From: Actinomycetes bacterium
Lineage (GTDB): Bacteria > Actinomycetota > Acidimicrobiia > IMCC26256 > PALSA-610
Direction of reading: 5' to 3'
Length of the DNA: 38,284 bases
Assembly: GCA_025463905.1 (NCBI GenBank)
Contig: JAODBJ010000008.1
Location: 1 to 38,284, forward strand
How positions within the stretch are numbered: position 1 is the first letter of the stretch; each line of letters starts with the position of its first letter. Under the pieces are notes generated by a model. The model saw only the letters and a list, made by a program, of their open reading frames with translations, made no database searches and was not told where the DNA came from. The position numbers were made by a program, and so were the translations under genes. Below, in pieces: positions 13,657-22,186 of this stretch.

Positions 13657-14406
13657 ATGGTGGCCAGCGTCGAGTCGGAGGTTGTCTCCTTCTCGCTCGG
13701 CTTCAGTGTCGACACCCCGCCCGGTTGGACGGTCGCGGAAGACGACCGCACCGAGGTGGACGCGGCCGACCGCGCTCGGCAAGAACTCGACTGGTGGAAA
13801 GGCCAGTGGCGGCGGAACCTCGACGAGGACGACCGCAACCTCCTCGCGTACGCCGAGTCGACGGGCGCCGACGACCTGGCGCGACTCCTGGCTGATCCGG
13901 GGTCGCGGCCGGTAGCGACCCGCACGCTCGCGCTCCTTCGCGAGCTCGAAGAACTCGAGCGCGACGCCGAACGCGCCGCCGTCCTCGGTATCCAGGTCGG
14001 GTACGTCCGTCTCGAAACCGACGTGCCGACCGACGGCTACCTCGAAGTGGTCCGCTACCGCCTCGTCGACAAATTGTCGGCGGTCGACTTCTACAAGGCC
14101 GCAAAACCGAGTTCGAAGGCCGGCTGGCGTGGCACGCGTGTTGGGCGCACCGTGAACATCGACACCGTCCCGGCCGTGCGCTTGTACACCGATTTCGGGC
14201 ATAACAAAGACGACGACAGCGCCGCCTGGCCGAAGTCGGTGCAGCACTTCCTCGCGAACGGTCGCGACGGCTGGACGATCGAGTGCGGGTGCGAACGGGA
14301 GCACTTCGACGACAGCCGCAGCCTGTTCCTCGATCTCTCGGCGAGTTTCCGCCGCTCCGCGCCTGCCGAACGTCCGCCGGTCGCTCACGGCGCGAACCCG
14401 AAATAG
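13657..14406 (+). CDS. Hypothetical protein, 249 aa
   Basis: I do not recognise a family. The protein is soluble with no signal peptide or membrane segment. It opens with a beta-rich stretch ('VSFSLGFSVDTPPGWTVAED'), has a charged helical middle with WWKGQWRRNLDEDDRN and ELEELERDAERAAVLG (coiled-coil-like, about residues 85-105), and a C-terminal half with YVRLETDVPTDGYLEVVRYRLVDK, DTVPAVRLYTDFGHN and WTIECGCEREHFDD. The codon usage and composition look genuine. ATG 13657 has AGAAGGTGG eight bases upstream; a GTG at 13645 in the same frame is the alternative. It lies 58 bases upstream of an MFS exporter gene on the same strand and may share its transcript, although a palindrome separates them. 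Confidence 0.75.
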   Translation: MVASVESEVVSFSLGFSVDTPPGWTVAEDDRTEVDAADRARQELDWWKGQWRRNLDEDDRNLLAYAESTGADDLARLLADPGSRPVATRTLALLRELEELERDAERAAVLGIQVGYVRLETDVPTDGYLEVVRYRLVDKLSAVDFYKAAKPSSKAGWRGTRVGRTVNIDTVPAVRLYTDFGHNKDDDSAAWPKSVQHFLANGRDGWTIECGCEREHFDDSRSLFLDLSASFRRSAPAERPPVAHGANPK

Positions 14407-14443
14407 CGAGAAATTTCGAAGACCCGGAATCATTCGACTGCCG

Positions 14444-14465
14444 TCGAACGTTGGGGAACGTTCGA
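14444..14465 (+). promoter_or_regulatory. Perfect inverted repeat covering the RBS of the MFS gene
   Basis: TCGAACGTT-GGGG-AACGTTCGA has 9-bp arms around a 4-base centre and ends on the A of the MFS start codon. The Shine-Dalgarno-like GGGG is the loop. It may be an operator for the ArsR-family protein encoded just downstream of the exporter, or an mRNA hairpin controlling ribosome access. Confidence 0.6.
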
Positions 14466-16015
14466 TGAGCATCGAACAAGCAACCCTCAGAAACCTCGAG
14501 TACGAGCGGCGCTGGTGGACGCTCGGCGTGCTCTGCGTCAGCCTCGTGATGATCGTCGTGGCCAACGCGAGCCTGAACGTCGCGCTGCCCACACTCGTTC
14601 GCGATCTCCACGCCAGTGCCAGCTCGCTGCAGTGGATCGTCGACGCGTACAGCCTCGTGTTCGCCGGTCTCCTCCTTACTGCCGGATCGCTCGGCGACCG
14701 CTACGGCCGCCGGCTCGCGCTGAACGGCGGGCTCGTCGTATTCGGCATCGCGTCGCTCATGGCCGCGTTGTCGCATTCCGCGACTGCGCTCATCGCCGCC
14801 CGCGCTGTGATGGGCATCGGAGCCGCGTTCGTGATGCCGGCCACGCTGTCGGTGCTCGCCCACGTGTTCCCGCCCGACGAACGCCCCCGCGCCATCGCGA
14901 TCTGGGCCGGCTTCGCGGGTGTCGGTGCCGCGCTCGGCGGCGTCAGCAGTGGCTGGCTCCTCCAGCATTTCTGGTGGGGATCCATCTTCCTCACCAACGT
15001 CGGTGTGGTCGCGCTGGCGTTGATCGCCGGCGCGATCCTCGTGCCGAAGGCGCACGAGAAGCGTCACGCACCACTCGACCCGATCGGCGCGCTGTTGTCG
15101 ATCGTCGGGCTGGGCACGCTCATCTACACGATCATCGAAGCGCCCGGTCACGGTTGGCTTTCGGCGACGACGGTCGGAACGTTCGCGGTTTCCGCGTTGG
15201 TGCTCGTCGGGTTCGCGCGCTGGGAACTACACGTGCGCGAACCGATGCTCGACTTGCGGTTCTTCCGCGACCCTCGCTTCACCGCGGCGACCACGACGAT
15301 CACGTTCGTGTTCCTCGTGATGTTCGGGACGTTCTTCATCATCACGCAGTACCTGCAGTCGGTGCTCGGCTACAGCCCGCTCAGCGCCGGCGTGCGGATC
15401 CTGCCGTGGGCCCTGGCGTACATGCTGTCGACTACGCGATCAGCGAGGTTGGTCGAACGGTTCGGCCAGCGACTCGTGGTGAGTAGTGGTCTGGCGATCG
15501 TGGGCGCCGGGCTGCTGTTGATGTCTCGCAGCAGCGTGCACTCGAACTACCCCCTCTTCGCATTGGCGCTCGTGATCTCGGCCGTCGGCATGGGCTTCAC
15601 CACCGCGCCGTCCACCGGCGCAATCATGCGTTCGCTCCCGCTCGAGAAGGCCGGCGTCGGTTCCGCGGTGAACGACACCACTCGCGAGCTCGGCGGTGCC
15701 CTCGGTGTGGCGGCACTCGGCAGCATCCTCACCTCGAGTTTCCACGGTTCGCTCACTGCCAGTGTGCGCGGGTTGCCCGACACCGCGACGCACTCGATCG
15801 GCAACGCACTGCAACAAGCTGCGACATTGCCGGCACCGCGGGGCGCGCTGCTCGCGGACGCCGCGCGCCACGCCTACGTGCACGCATTCGACGCGACGCT
15901 GACGATCGCAGTAGTGGTCGCGGTCGTGGCGGCGGGCACGATCTCCTGGCTGCTGCGGCCCAATGCCACCCAGCCGGTCGAGGCGGAAGGCATCGCCGAG
16001 CTCGAGGCGGCATGA
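14465..16015 (+). CDS. MFS drug exporter, DHA2 (EmrB/QacA) family
   Basis: A 516-residue polytopic membrane protein with about 14 hydrophobic segments. Family features are WWTLGVLCVSLVMIVVANAS in TM1 followed by LNVALPTL, motif A GSLGDRYGRRLAL between TM2 and TM3, and motif C-like GAALGGVSSGWLL in TM5. It would export hydrophobic or cationic compounds using the proton gradient. GGGGA lies seven bases before ATG 14465 inside a palindrome. The ArsR-family gene 16 bases downstream is probably in the same operon and its regulator. The substrate cannot be read from sequence. Confidence 0.93.
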   Translation: MSIEQATLRNLEYERRWWTLGVLCVSLVMIVVANASLNVALPTLVRDLHASASSLQWIVDAYSLVFAGLLLTAGSLGDRYGRRLALNGGLVVFGIASLMAALSHSATALIAARAVMGIGAAFVMPATLSVLAHVFPPDERPRAIAIWAGFAGVGAALGGVSSGWLLQHFWWGSIFLTNVGVVALALIAGAILVPKAHEKRHAPLDPIGALLSIVGLGTLIYTIIEAPGHGWLSATTVGTFAVSALVLVGFARWELHVREPMLDLRFFRDPRFTAATTTITFVFLVMFGTFFIITQYLQSVLGYSPLSAGVRILPWALAYMLSTTRSARLVERFGQRLVVSSGLAIVGAGLLLMSRSSVHSNYPLFALALVISAVGMGFTTAPSTGAIMRSLPLEKAGVGSAVNDTTRELGGALGVAALGSILTSSFHGSLTASVRGLPDTATHSIGNALQQAATLPAPRGALLADAARHAYVHAFDATLTIAVVVAVVAAGTISWLLRPNATQPVEAEGIAELEAA

Positions 16016-16031
16016 CGAGCGAGACGGCATA

Positions 16032-16349
16032 GTGAGTGACGCGATGATCACCACGCTGGCCTATCCGGCGCGCGACGAGATCGATCTTGTCGACGTGTTG
16101 CAAGCGCTCGCCGACCCGATGCGCCTCCAGTTGGTGCGCGTGCTCGACGAAGCCAACGGCGCGATCGCGTGCGGCGAGATCCCACTGCCCGTGACGAAGT
16201 CGACGGCGAGTCACCACTTCAAGGTGCTGCGCGAAGCAGGCCTCGTGTTCGCGGAGGAAGAGGGAACGCGTCGGTACTACACGGTGCGCCGTGCTGATAT
16301 CGACGCTCGTTTCCCTGGCCTTCTGGACGCGGTGTTGCGGGGCGTGTAG
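16032..16349 (+). CDS. ArsR-family winged-helix transcriptional regulator
   Basis: A protein of about 105 residues. The ArsR fold is clear: LVDVLQALADPMRLQLVRVLDE (helices 1-2), then the recognition segment KSTASHHFKVLREAGLV and the wing EEEGTRRYYTVRRADID. The usual metal-binding ELCVCDL motif is replaced by AIACGEIPLP, with a single Cys, so it may sense an organic ligand or redox state instead of a metal. The start is uncertain: GTG 16032 is chosen; ATG 16044 is in frame. It follows the MFS exporter by 16 bases and probably represses it through the palindrome at 14444-14465. Confidence 0.88.
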   Translation: MSDAMITTLAYPARDEIDLVDVLQALADPMRLQLVRVLDEANGAIACGEIPLPVTKSTASHHFKVLREAGLVFAEEEGTRRYYTVRRADIDARFPGLLDAVLRGV

Positions 16350-16417
16350 CGCAGCTTCGAGGGTTGTTGACGGAAGGGTGGGCGCGGGACGCGGCGCAGC
16401 TGTCACGCCGGTGTGAC

Positions 16418-16503
16418 GTTGGTGTCGCGCCCGCGTGACGCCTCGGACCGCAAGCTCCGACGGCTAACGCGACGACGCGAATCAGGTCTTCTGCCTGACC
16501 GTG
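16418..16503 (+). promoter_or_regulatory. Upstream element of giant surface gene 1
   Basis: TTGGTGTCGCG, then GTGACGCCTCG, and a hairpin GCCTCGGA / TCCGA(C)GGC whose loop is CCGCAAGC. Further 3' are CGCG-ACGA-CGCG and CAGG/CCTG hairpins. The first part (GTGACGCCTCG followed by an AAGCTC-containing loop) recurs upstream of the paralogue at 22139-22181. The layout faintly recalls a c-di-GMP-I riboswitch but lacks its invariant boxes. Confidence 0.35.
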
Positions 16504-16548
16504 TCGACGGCGCGAGAGCCCGCCCCGTAAACGAAGAGACGCCCAAAC

Positions 16549-19500
16549 ATGAAGCATGCTCGTCATTTCATTTCGTTCCTCGTATGCGCGCTTCTCGGCT
16601 GCATCGGCGTTCTTCCTTCTACGGCGAGTGCGGCGACCCGCGCCGCCACCACTTCCCGGCACAGCGCCGGCGTGGCACATGCGAGCGCCACGACCCACAC
16701 CGCGGCGACGACGACCCAGGGGTACTGGCTCGACGCGACCGACGGTGGCATCTTCAACTACGGAAGCGCGACCTTCCACGGCTCCACCGGCGCGATGGCG
16801 CTCAACAAGCCGGTCGTTGGTATGGCGGCAACGCCGTCGGGCAACGGCTACTGGCTCGTCGCTACTGACGGCGGCATTTTCGCGTTCGGTGACGCACACT
16901 TCCGCGGCTCGACCGGTGCCATGGCCTTGAACAAGCCCATCGTCGGCATGGCCGCGACGCCGTCCGGCAACGGCTATTGGCTCGTCGCGTCCGACGGCGG
17001 CATCTTCGCGTTCGGTGACGCACACTTCCACGGCTCCACCGGCGCAATGACGCTCAACAAGCCCATCGTCGGCATGGCATCAACCCCGTCGGGCAACGGC
17101 TACTGGCTCGTCGCGACCGACGGCGGCATCTTCAACTACGGCGACGCACACTTCCACGGCTCCACCGGTGCCATGGCGCTCAACAAGCCGATCGCGGGTA
17201 TGGCGTCCACGCCGACCGGCGCGGGCTACTGGCTCGTCGCAACCGACGGCGGCATCTTCAACTACGGCGACGCGACCTTCCACGGCTCCACCGGCGCCAT
17301 CGCCCTCAACAAGCCGATCGTCGGCATGGCCGCGATCTCCGTCGGCTCGACGCCGTTGGAAGCAACCAAGCTCGGCTTCACGACACAACCCGGTAACTCC
17401 ACCGGCGGCATCGCCTTCGCGCGGCAGCCGCGCGTGACGGTGCAAAACGCCAGCAGCGGCGCCATGAGTGACGCCACAACCCATGTGACGTTGGCGATCG
17501 CGACCGGCGGCTCGGGTGGCTTGAGCTGCACCGGTGGCCTCACCAAAACCGCGACCAACGGTGTCGCGGCCTTCGCCGGTTGCAAGATCAACACCGCGGG
17601 CCCGTACACGCTGTCCGCGACCGCGACCGCAACCACCCTTACTTCTGCAACGAGCAACAGCATCACGATCGGCGTGGGCGCGGCGGCGTCGCTGATGTTC
17701 AGCGCGCAGCCCGGCGGTGCGATCAACAACTCGAGCTTCGTGCACGAGCCGACCGTCACTGCCCTCGATGCCGGTGGCAACATCGTCACCGACTTCACCG
17801 GCCCCGTCACATTGGGGATCACCGGCGGCGGCGCGGTGCTCGGTTGCGTATCGAACACCGTGTCGGCAATCGCCGGCGTCGCCACCTTCACGGGTTGCGA
17901 CATCGACACAATTGGCAACTTCACGCTCACCGCGACGGCGCCCGGCGATGTCGCTTCTCCCCCGAGCGCCACGGTGCCGGTAACCGGCCCCGCGACGCAC
18001 CTTGCGTTCGGAACGCCTGCTCCCAGCAGCACCGGCACGGGCGGCAGCGTGCTCGCCGCGCAGCCCGTCATCTTGGTGAAGGACGCGCTCGGCACCACCG
18101 TCAACGCAGACTCGAGCACCGTGACCTTGGCGCTCGCGAGCGGCCCCGGCGGCGGCGTTCTCGCCTGCACCGGCGGTCTCACCAAGGCGGCAGTCGAGGG
18201 TGTCGCGACCTTCGCGGGTTGCAACTTCGACATGGCTTCCGTCACCCCTTACACCTTCACCGCAACTGACGGCGCTCTGGTCGACGTCACCTCGGGCAAC
18301 ATCACGATCGGCGTCGGCACGGCAGCCAAGCTCTTCTTCAATGTCTCCCCGAGCGCCTCGACCGTCGCGGGCATCGCCTTCGGTGTTCAGGCCGAGGTGT
18401 GGGTCGAAGACGCAGGCAACAACATCGTCACGACCGACAGCACCACCGTCGTGTCATTGTCGATCGCGTCCGGCGGCGCCGGCGTGCTCACCTGCACCCC
18501 AGTTACCGCGGCTGCCGGTATCGCGACGTTCAGCGGATGCATGTTGAACATCGTCGGCACATACACCTTGACCGCCGGTACCGACAGCGAGCTCCCCACG
18601 CCTGTTGCGTCAGGCAACGTCGCAATCACCGCGGGTACTCCGGCGCAACTCGCCTTCAGCGCCCAACCGAGTGCCACGGCGATCAGCAGCGTCGCATTTG
18701 CGAGCCAGCCGGTCGTCACGGTCCAAGACGCATTCGGCAACACCGCCCTTACCGACGTGAGCAACGTGACATTGGTGCCGAGCGCAGCGACACTCGGTTG
18801 CACGGCGAACACCGTGGCTGCCATCGCCGGTGTCGCCACCTTCACCGGATGCGACATCAACCTGGCCGGCTCGTACACATTGACCGCCTCCGACGGCGCG
18901 CTCACCCCCGCGGTATCGAGCCCGAACACCGTGGTCACCTCCGCCGGTGCGGCGCAGCTCGCCTTCACCCCCGGCCCCGGTGGAACCACCGGTGGAACAC
19001 CGTTCAGCGTCGACCCCCAAGTAACAGTGCAAGACGCAGCGGGCAACACCGTGACTTCCGACGACACGACCCTCGTGACCCTGACGAAAACAACCGGACC
19101 TGGCACATTGACCTGTGACCCCGCAACGGCCGTCGCCGGTATCGCGACGTTCACGGGTTGCAGCCTCGACACGATCGGCACGTACACGTTGACCGCGACT
19201 GCACCCGGCGGCCTCACCTCGCCGCCGTCCGGCAACGTTGTGATCACCGTGGGTACGGCAACGACGCTCGTTCTCACCGGCGCTCCTGGCGGCGGCACGG
19301 GCGGCGTGGCATTCGGCACGCAACCCGTCGCCACGTACAAAGACGCCGGTGGCAACACCGCAACCAACACTGACACCGTCACCTTCACGAAAGTCACTGG
19401 CCCCTCCGGCGGCGTCCTGAGTGGCTGCTCCATCGCAGCAGTTGCCGGTGTCGCGACGTTCACGGCGTGCAAGATCGACCTCATCGGTACCTACACACTG

Positions 19501-22023
19501 CACGCCTCCGACGGTGACCTCACCACTGCAACATCAGGCAATGTCGTGATCACCCGCGGTGTCGCGGCGTCGACCCTCATCACCACCCAAGCCGGCGGCA
19601 CCTTGACCGGTGGCACCGCGTTCGGGATCCAGCCCGTGGTCAAGATCAGAGACGCCGGTGGGAACACCGTCATCGCCGACAACTCGAGCACGGTGACCCT
19701 GTCGAAAGCGACCGGCCCCGGCACGTTGACCTGCACCCCCGTGGTGGCAGTTGCGGGTGTCGCGACGTTCGTGGGATGCAAGTTCGACACGATCGGCACG
19801 TACACGTTGACGGCATCCGACGGCACCCACGTGTCGCCGGCGGGGAGCCCGATCGTGATCACCCTGAGCGGAGCAACGTCGCTCGCCTTCACCCCCTCAC
19901 CTAGCGGCGCCACCGGTGGCATCGCCTTCACGACCCAGCCCATGGTCACGATCAGAGACGCCGGTGGGAACACGCTCACGACGAACAGCACCAGCAGCAT
20001 CGCGTTGGCGATAACGACCGGCTCCGACGGTGTATTGAGCACCTGCCCGGCCGTCGTAGCGAGCGCAGGCGTCGCGACGTTCAGCGGATGCAAGATCGAC
20101 GTCAACGGCACCTACAAGCTGACGGCAACCGGCGCCGGCCTCACGTCGCCCGAGTCGAGCAACGTCGTGGTTGGCGTGGGTGTCGCAGCGTCGATCGCGG
20201 TCACAACACCTGGTGGCAGCTTGACCGGTGGCACCCCGTTCGGGGTCCAGCCCGTCGCCACGATCAAAGACGCCGGCGGCAACACCCGGACGTCTGACAG
20301 CGTGAGCACGGTGCACCTGGCGAAATTCAGCGGCCCGGGCACGCTGACCTGTGCCGACCCGACCGCGGTTGCAGGCGTCGCGACGTTTACGGGATGCAAG
20401 TTCGACACGACCGGCACCTACAAGGTGACGGCCACTGGAGCAGGCTTCACATCGTCACCTTCGGGCGATGTCGTGATCACGGCGGGTGGGGCGGCGTCGC
20501 TCGCCCTCACCGTGTCCCCCGGTGGAGGTACCGGTGGTACTGCGCTCGGCACCCAACCGATCGTCACGGCCAAAGACGCGGGTGGAAACACCGCGCCTAG
20601 CTACACGAACACCGTCGCCTTCACGAAAGTATCCGGTCCCGGCGGCGGCACAGTGAGCACTTGCTCAGTGGCCGCAGTCGCGGGTGTCGCAACATTCACC
20701 GCGTGCACGATCGACACCGCCGGTACCTACACGCTGCACGCCACCGACCTCGACCTCACGTCGGCAACAACCGGCAACGTCGTGATCACGGTGGGTGCGG
20801 CGACGACGCTTGCTCTGACCGTCCAACCGGGTGGAAGCACCGGTGGCGTGGCCTTCGGGACACAACCGGTCGTCACGTCCAAAGACGCGGGCGGTAACAC
20901 CGTGAGCAACACGAACACGGTCACGTTTACGAAAGTGACCGGTCCAGGCGCATTGAGCGGCTGCTCCATCGCTGCAGTCGGCGGTGTCGCAACCTTCACC
21001 GCGTGCACGCTCGACACGGTGGGTACCTACACGCTGCACGCCAGTGACGGCACACTCACGTCCGCGACAACCGGCAACGTCGTGATCACGGTTGGTGCGG
21101 CGGCGACGCTTGCGCTGACCGTCCAACCGGGTGGAAGCACCGGTGGCGTGGCCTTCGGGACACAACCGGTCGTCACGTCCAAGGACGCCGGCGGTAACAC
21201 GACGACCAGCACGCTCACCATCACGTTCACGAAAGTGACCGGTCCCGGCACACTGAGCACCTGTTCCGTGGCCGCAGTATCGGGCGTCGCAACGTTTACC
21301 GCGTGCAAGATCGACACCATCGGCACGTACACGCTGCACGCCAGTGACGGCACACTCACGTCGGCGACCACCGGCAACGTCGTGATCACCGCAGGTGCCA
21401 CGGCGACACTCGCGCTGACCGTGCAACCCGGCGGGGGTACCGGCGGCACTGCACTCGGCACCCAACCGGTCGTTACGGCGAAAGACGCCGGCGGGAACAC
21501 TGCCACAGCCAGCACGAGCACCGTTTCGTTCACGAAAGTCACGGGCCCAGGCGGCGGCTCAGTCAGCACCTGCTCCGTGGCCGAGGTCGCCGGCGTCGCG
21601 ACGTTCACGGCGTGCAAGATCAACATCATCGGCACGTACACGCTGAACGCGTCCGACGGCACATTCACGTCGGCCACAACCGGGAACGTCGTGATCACCC
21701 TCGGCAGCGCGGCGAAGTTGGCCTTTACCACCGCACCCGTGGGTGCGGCGGCCGCTGCGAACTTTGGGACGCAACCGGTCGTCACCGTGCAGGACGCGGG
21801 TGGCAACACCAGCACTACCGACGGAAGCGACGTGACGCTCTCGATTACCGGTGGAGCCGGCGTGCTCTCGTGCACGAGTGCCGGCAACCTCACCGGTACC
21901 GCGGCCAACGGTGTCGTGACGTTCGCTGGATGCAAGATCAGCCTGGCCGGGTCGTACACAGTGACCGCAACCGACAGTATCGGGGGCGTCACGACCACGA
22001 CGGCGCCAGTCACGATCACCTGA
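16549..22023 (+). CDS. Giant secreted surface protein 1 (propeller-like repeats plus 15 Ig-like repeats)
   Basis: An 1824-residue protein. A signal peptide ends near PSTASAA (about residue 29). Residues 58-267 are five tandem 42-residue repeats of the 'GYWLVATDGGIFNYGDAHFHGSTG' type, the size of a beta-propeller blade. They are followed by about 15 repeats of roughly 100 residues with the pattern 'L-F-T-P---TGG-AF-TQPVV-V-DAGGNTV', 'V-GVATF-GCKID--GTYTLTA', resembling bacterial Ig-like (Big_1/invasin-like) domains. Most carry two cysteines spaced for an internal disulfide. It ends after a last Ig strand without an LPXTG motif or membrane anchor, so attachment is unexplained. It is followed by a strong terminator and then its paralogue. 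Likely role: adhesion, matrix or cell-surface coat. Function is inferred from architecture only. Confidence 0.9.
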   Translation: MKHARHFISFLVCALLGCIGVLPSTASAATRAATTSRHSAGVAHASATTHTAATTTQGYWLDATDGGIFNYGSATFHGSTGAMALNKPVVGMAATPSGNGYWLVATDGGIFAFGDAHFRGSTGAMALNKPIVGMAATPSGNGYWLVASDGGIFAFGDAHFHGSTGAMTLNKPIVGMASTPSGNGYWLVATDGGIFNYGDAHFHGSTGAMALNKPIAGMASTPTGAGYWLVATDGGIFNYGDATFHGSTGAIALNKPIVGMAAISVGSTPLEATKLGFTTQPGNSTGGIAFARQPRVTVQNASSGAMSDATTHVTLAIATGGSGGLSCTGGLTKTATNGVAAFAGCKINTAGPYTLSATATATTLTSATSNSITIGVGAAASLMFSAQPGGAINNSSFVHEPTVTALDAGGNIVTDFTGPVTLGITGGGAVLGCVSNTVSAIAGVATFTGCDIDTIGNFTLTATAPGDVASPPSATVPVTGPATHLAFGTPAPSSTGTGGSVLAAQPVILVKDALGTTVNADSSTVTLALASGPGGGVLACTGGLTKAAVEGVATFAGCNFDMASVTPYTFTATDGALVDVTSGNITIGVGTAAKLFFNVSPSASTVAGIAFGVQAEVWVEDAGNNIVTTDSTTVVSLSIASGGAGVLTCTPVTAAAGIATFSGCMLNIVGTYTLTAGTDSELPTPVASGNVAITAGTPAQLAFSAQPSATAISSVAFASQPVVTVQDAFGNTALTDVSNVTLVPSAATLGCTANTVAAIAGVATFTGCDINLAGSYTLTASDGALTPAVSSPNTVVTSAGAAQLAFTPGPGGTTGGTPFSVDPQVTVQDAAGNTVTSDDTTLVTLTKTTGPGTLTCDPATAVAGIATFTGCSLDTIGTYTLTATAPGGLTSPPSGNVVITVGTATTLVLTGAPGGGTGGVAFGTQPVATYKDAGGNTATNTDTVTFTKVTGPSGGVLSGCSIAAVAGVATFTACKIDLIGTYTLHASDGDLTTATSGNVVITRGVAASTLITTQAGGTLTGGTAFGIQPVVKIRDAGGNTVIADNSSTVTLSKATGPGTLTCTPVVAVAGVATFVGCKFDTIGTYTLTASDGTHVSPAGSPIVITLSGATSLAFTPSPSGATGGIAFTTQPMVTIRDAGGNTLTTNSTSSIALAITTGSDGVLSTCPAVVASAGVATFSGCKIDVNGTYKLTATGAGLTSPESSNVVVGVGVAASIAVTTPGGSLTGGTPFGVQPVATIKDAGGNTRTSDSVSTVHLAKFSGPGTLTCADPTAVAGVATFTGCKFDTTGTYKVTATGAGFTSSPSGDVVITAGGAASLALTVSPGGGTGGTALGTQPIVTAKDAGGNTAPSYTNTVAFTKVSGPGGGTVSTCSVAAVAGVATFTACTIDTAGTYTLHATDLDLTSATTGNVVITVGAATTLALTVQPGGSTGGVAFGTQPVVTSKDAGGNTVSNTNTVTFTKVTGPGALSGCSIAAVGGVATFTACTLDTVGTYTLHASDGTLTSATTGNVVITVGAAATLALTVQPGGSTGGVAFGTQPVVTSKDAGGNTTTSTLTITFTKVTGPGTLSTCSVAAVSGVATFTACKIDTIGTYTLHASDGTLTSATTGNVVITAGATATLALTVQPGGGTGGTALGTQPVVTAKDAGGNTATASTSTVSFTKVTGPGGGSVSTCSVAEVAGVATFTACKINIIGTYTLNASDGTFTSATTGNVVITLGSAAKLAFTTAPVGAAAAANFGTQPVVTVQDAGGNTSTTDGSDVTLSITGGAGVLSCTSAGNLTGTAANGVVTFAGCKISLAGSYTVTATDSIGGVTTTTAPVTIT
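16720..17349 (+). repeat. Five 126-bp repeats encoding propeller-like blades (gene 1)
   Basis: Units start at 16720, 16846, 16972, 17098 and 17224, exactly 126 bp (42 codons) apart, each opening with GG[C/G]TACTGGCTCG. Blade-to-blade DNA identity is high enough for recombinational gain or loss of units; the paralogue has six. Confidence 0.92.
17350..22020 (+). repeat. Fifteen Ig-like protein repeats (gene 1)
   Basis: Units of about 95-105 codons, each with a start strand '[A/T]-LAF-T-P', a centre 'QPVVT--DAGGNT', a Cys, 'VAGVATF--C[K/T]ID' with the second Cys, and an end 'GTYTLTA---L-S----NVVIT'. The middle units (about 19250-21700) are the most alike. Confidence 0.85.
20770..21200 (+). repeat. 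Near-identical 300-bp tandem duplication within gene 1
   Basis: Bases 20821-20880 and 21121-21180 are identical over 60 bp, and flanking sequence remains very similar at an exact 300-bp offset. The offset is one Ig-like unit, pointing to recent unit duplication or gene conversion. Confidence 0.9.
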
Positions 22024-22079
22024 CACTCGACGCGCGACGCGCGTCTTCCGTTGCCCCTTCGAAGACCTATAGAACCCTG

Positions 22080-22125
22080 AACGGCCTTGCGGTGGATTCA
22101 ACCACCGCAAGGCCGTTGTGTTTCT
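22080..22125 (+). terminator. Strong intrinsic terminator after giant gene 1
   Basis: A perfect 16-bp stem AACGGCCTTGCGGTGG / CCACCGCAAGGCCGTT with a 6-base loop, followed by GTGTTTCT. It separates the two giant genes into different transcripts. Confidence 0.85.
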
Positions 22126-22138
22126 CACGCTTGGTTAC

Positions 22139-22181
22139 GTCGTTGTCGCGGGGGTGTGACGCCTCGACGCCCAAGCTCGAT
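22139..22181 (+). promoter_or_regulatory. Upstream element of giant surface gene 2
   Basis: GTCGTTGTCGCG, then GTGTGACGCCTCGACGCCCAAGC and CTCGA match the start of the element upstream of gene 1. TCGA pairs with TCGA around the CAAGC loop, which replaces the 5-bp TCGGA/TCCGA pair of copy 1. Here it ends only five bases before the start codon and no Shine-Dalgarno is visible, so it may be part of the translation start region. Confidence 0.35.
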
Positions 22182-22186
22182 CAACA

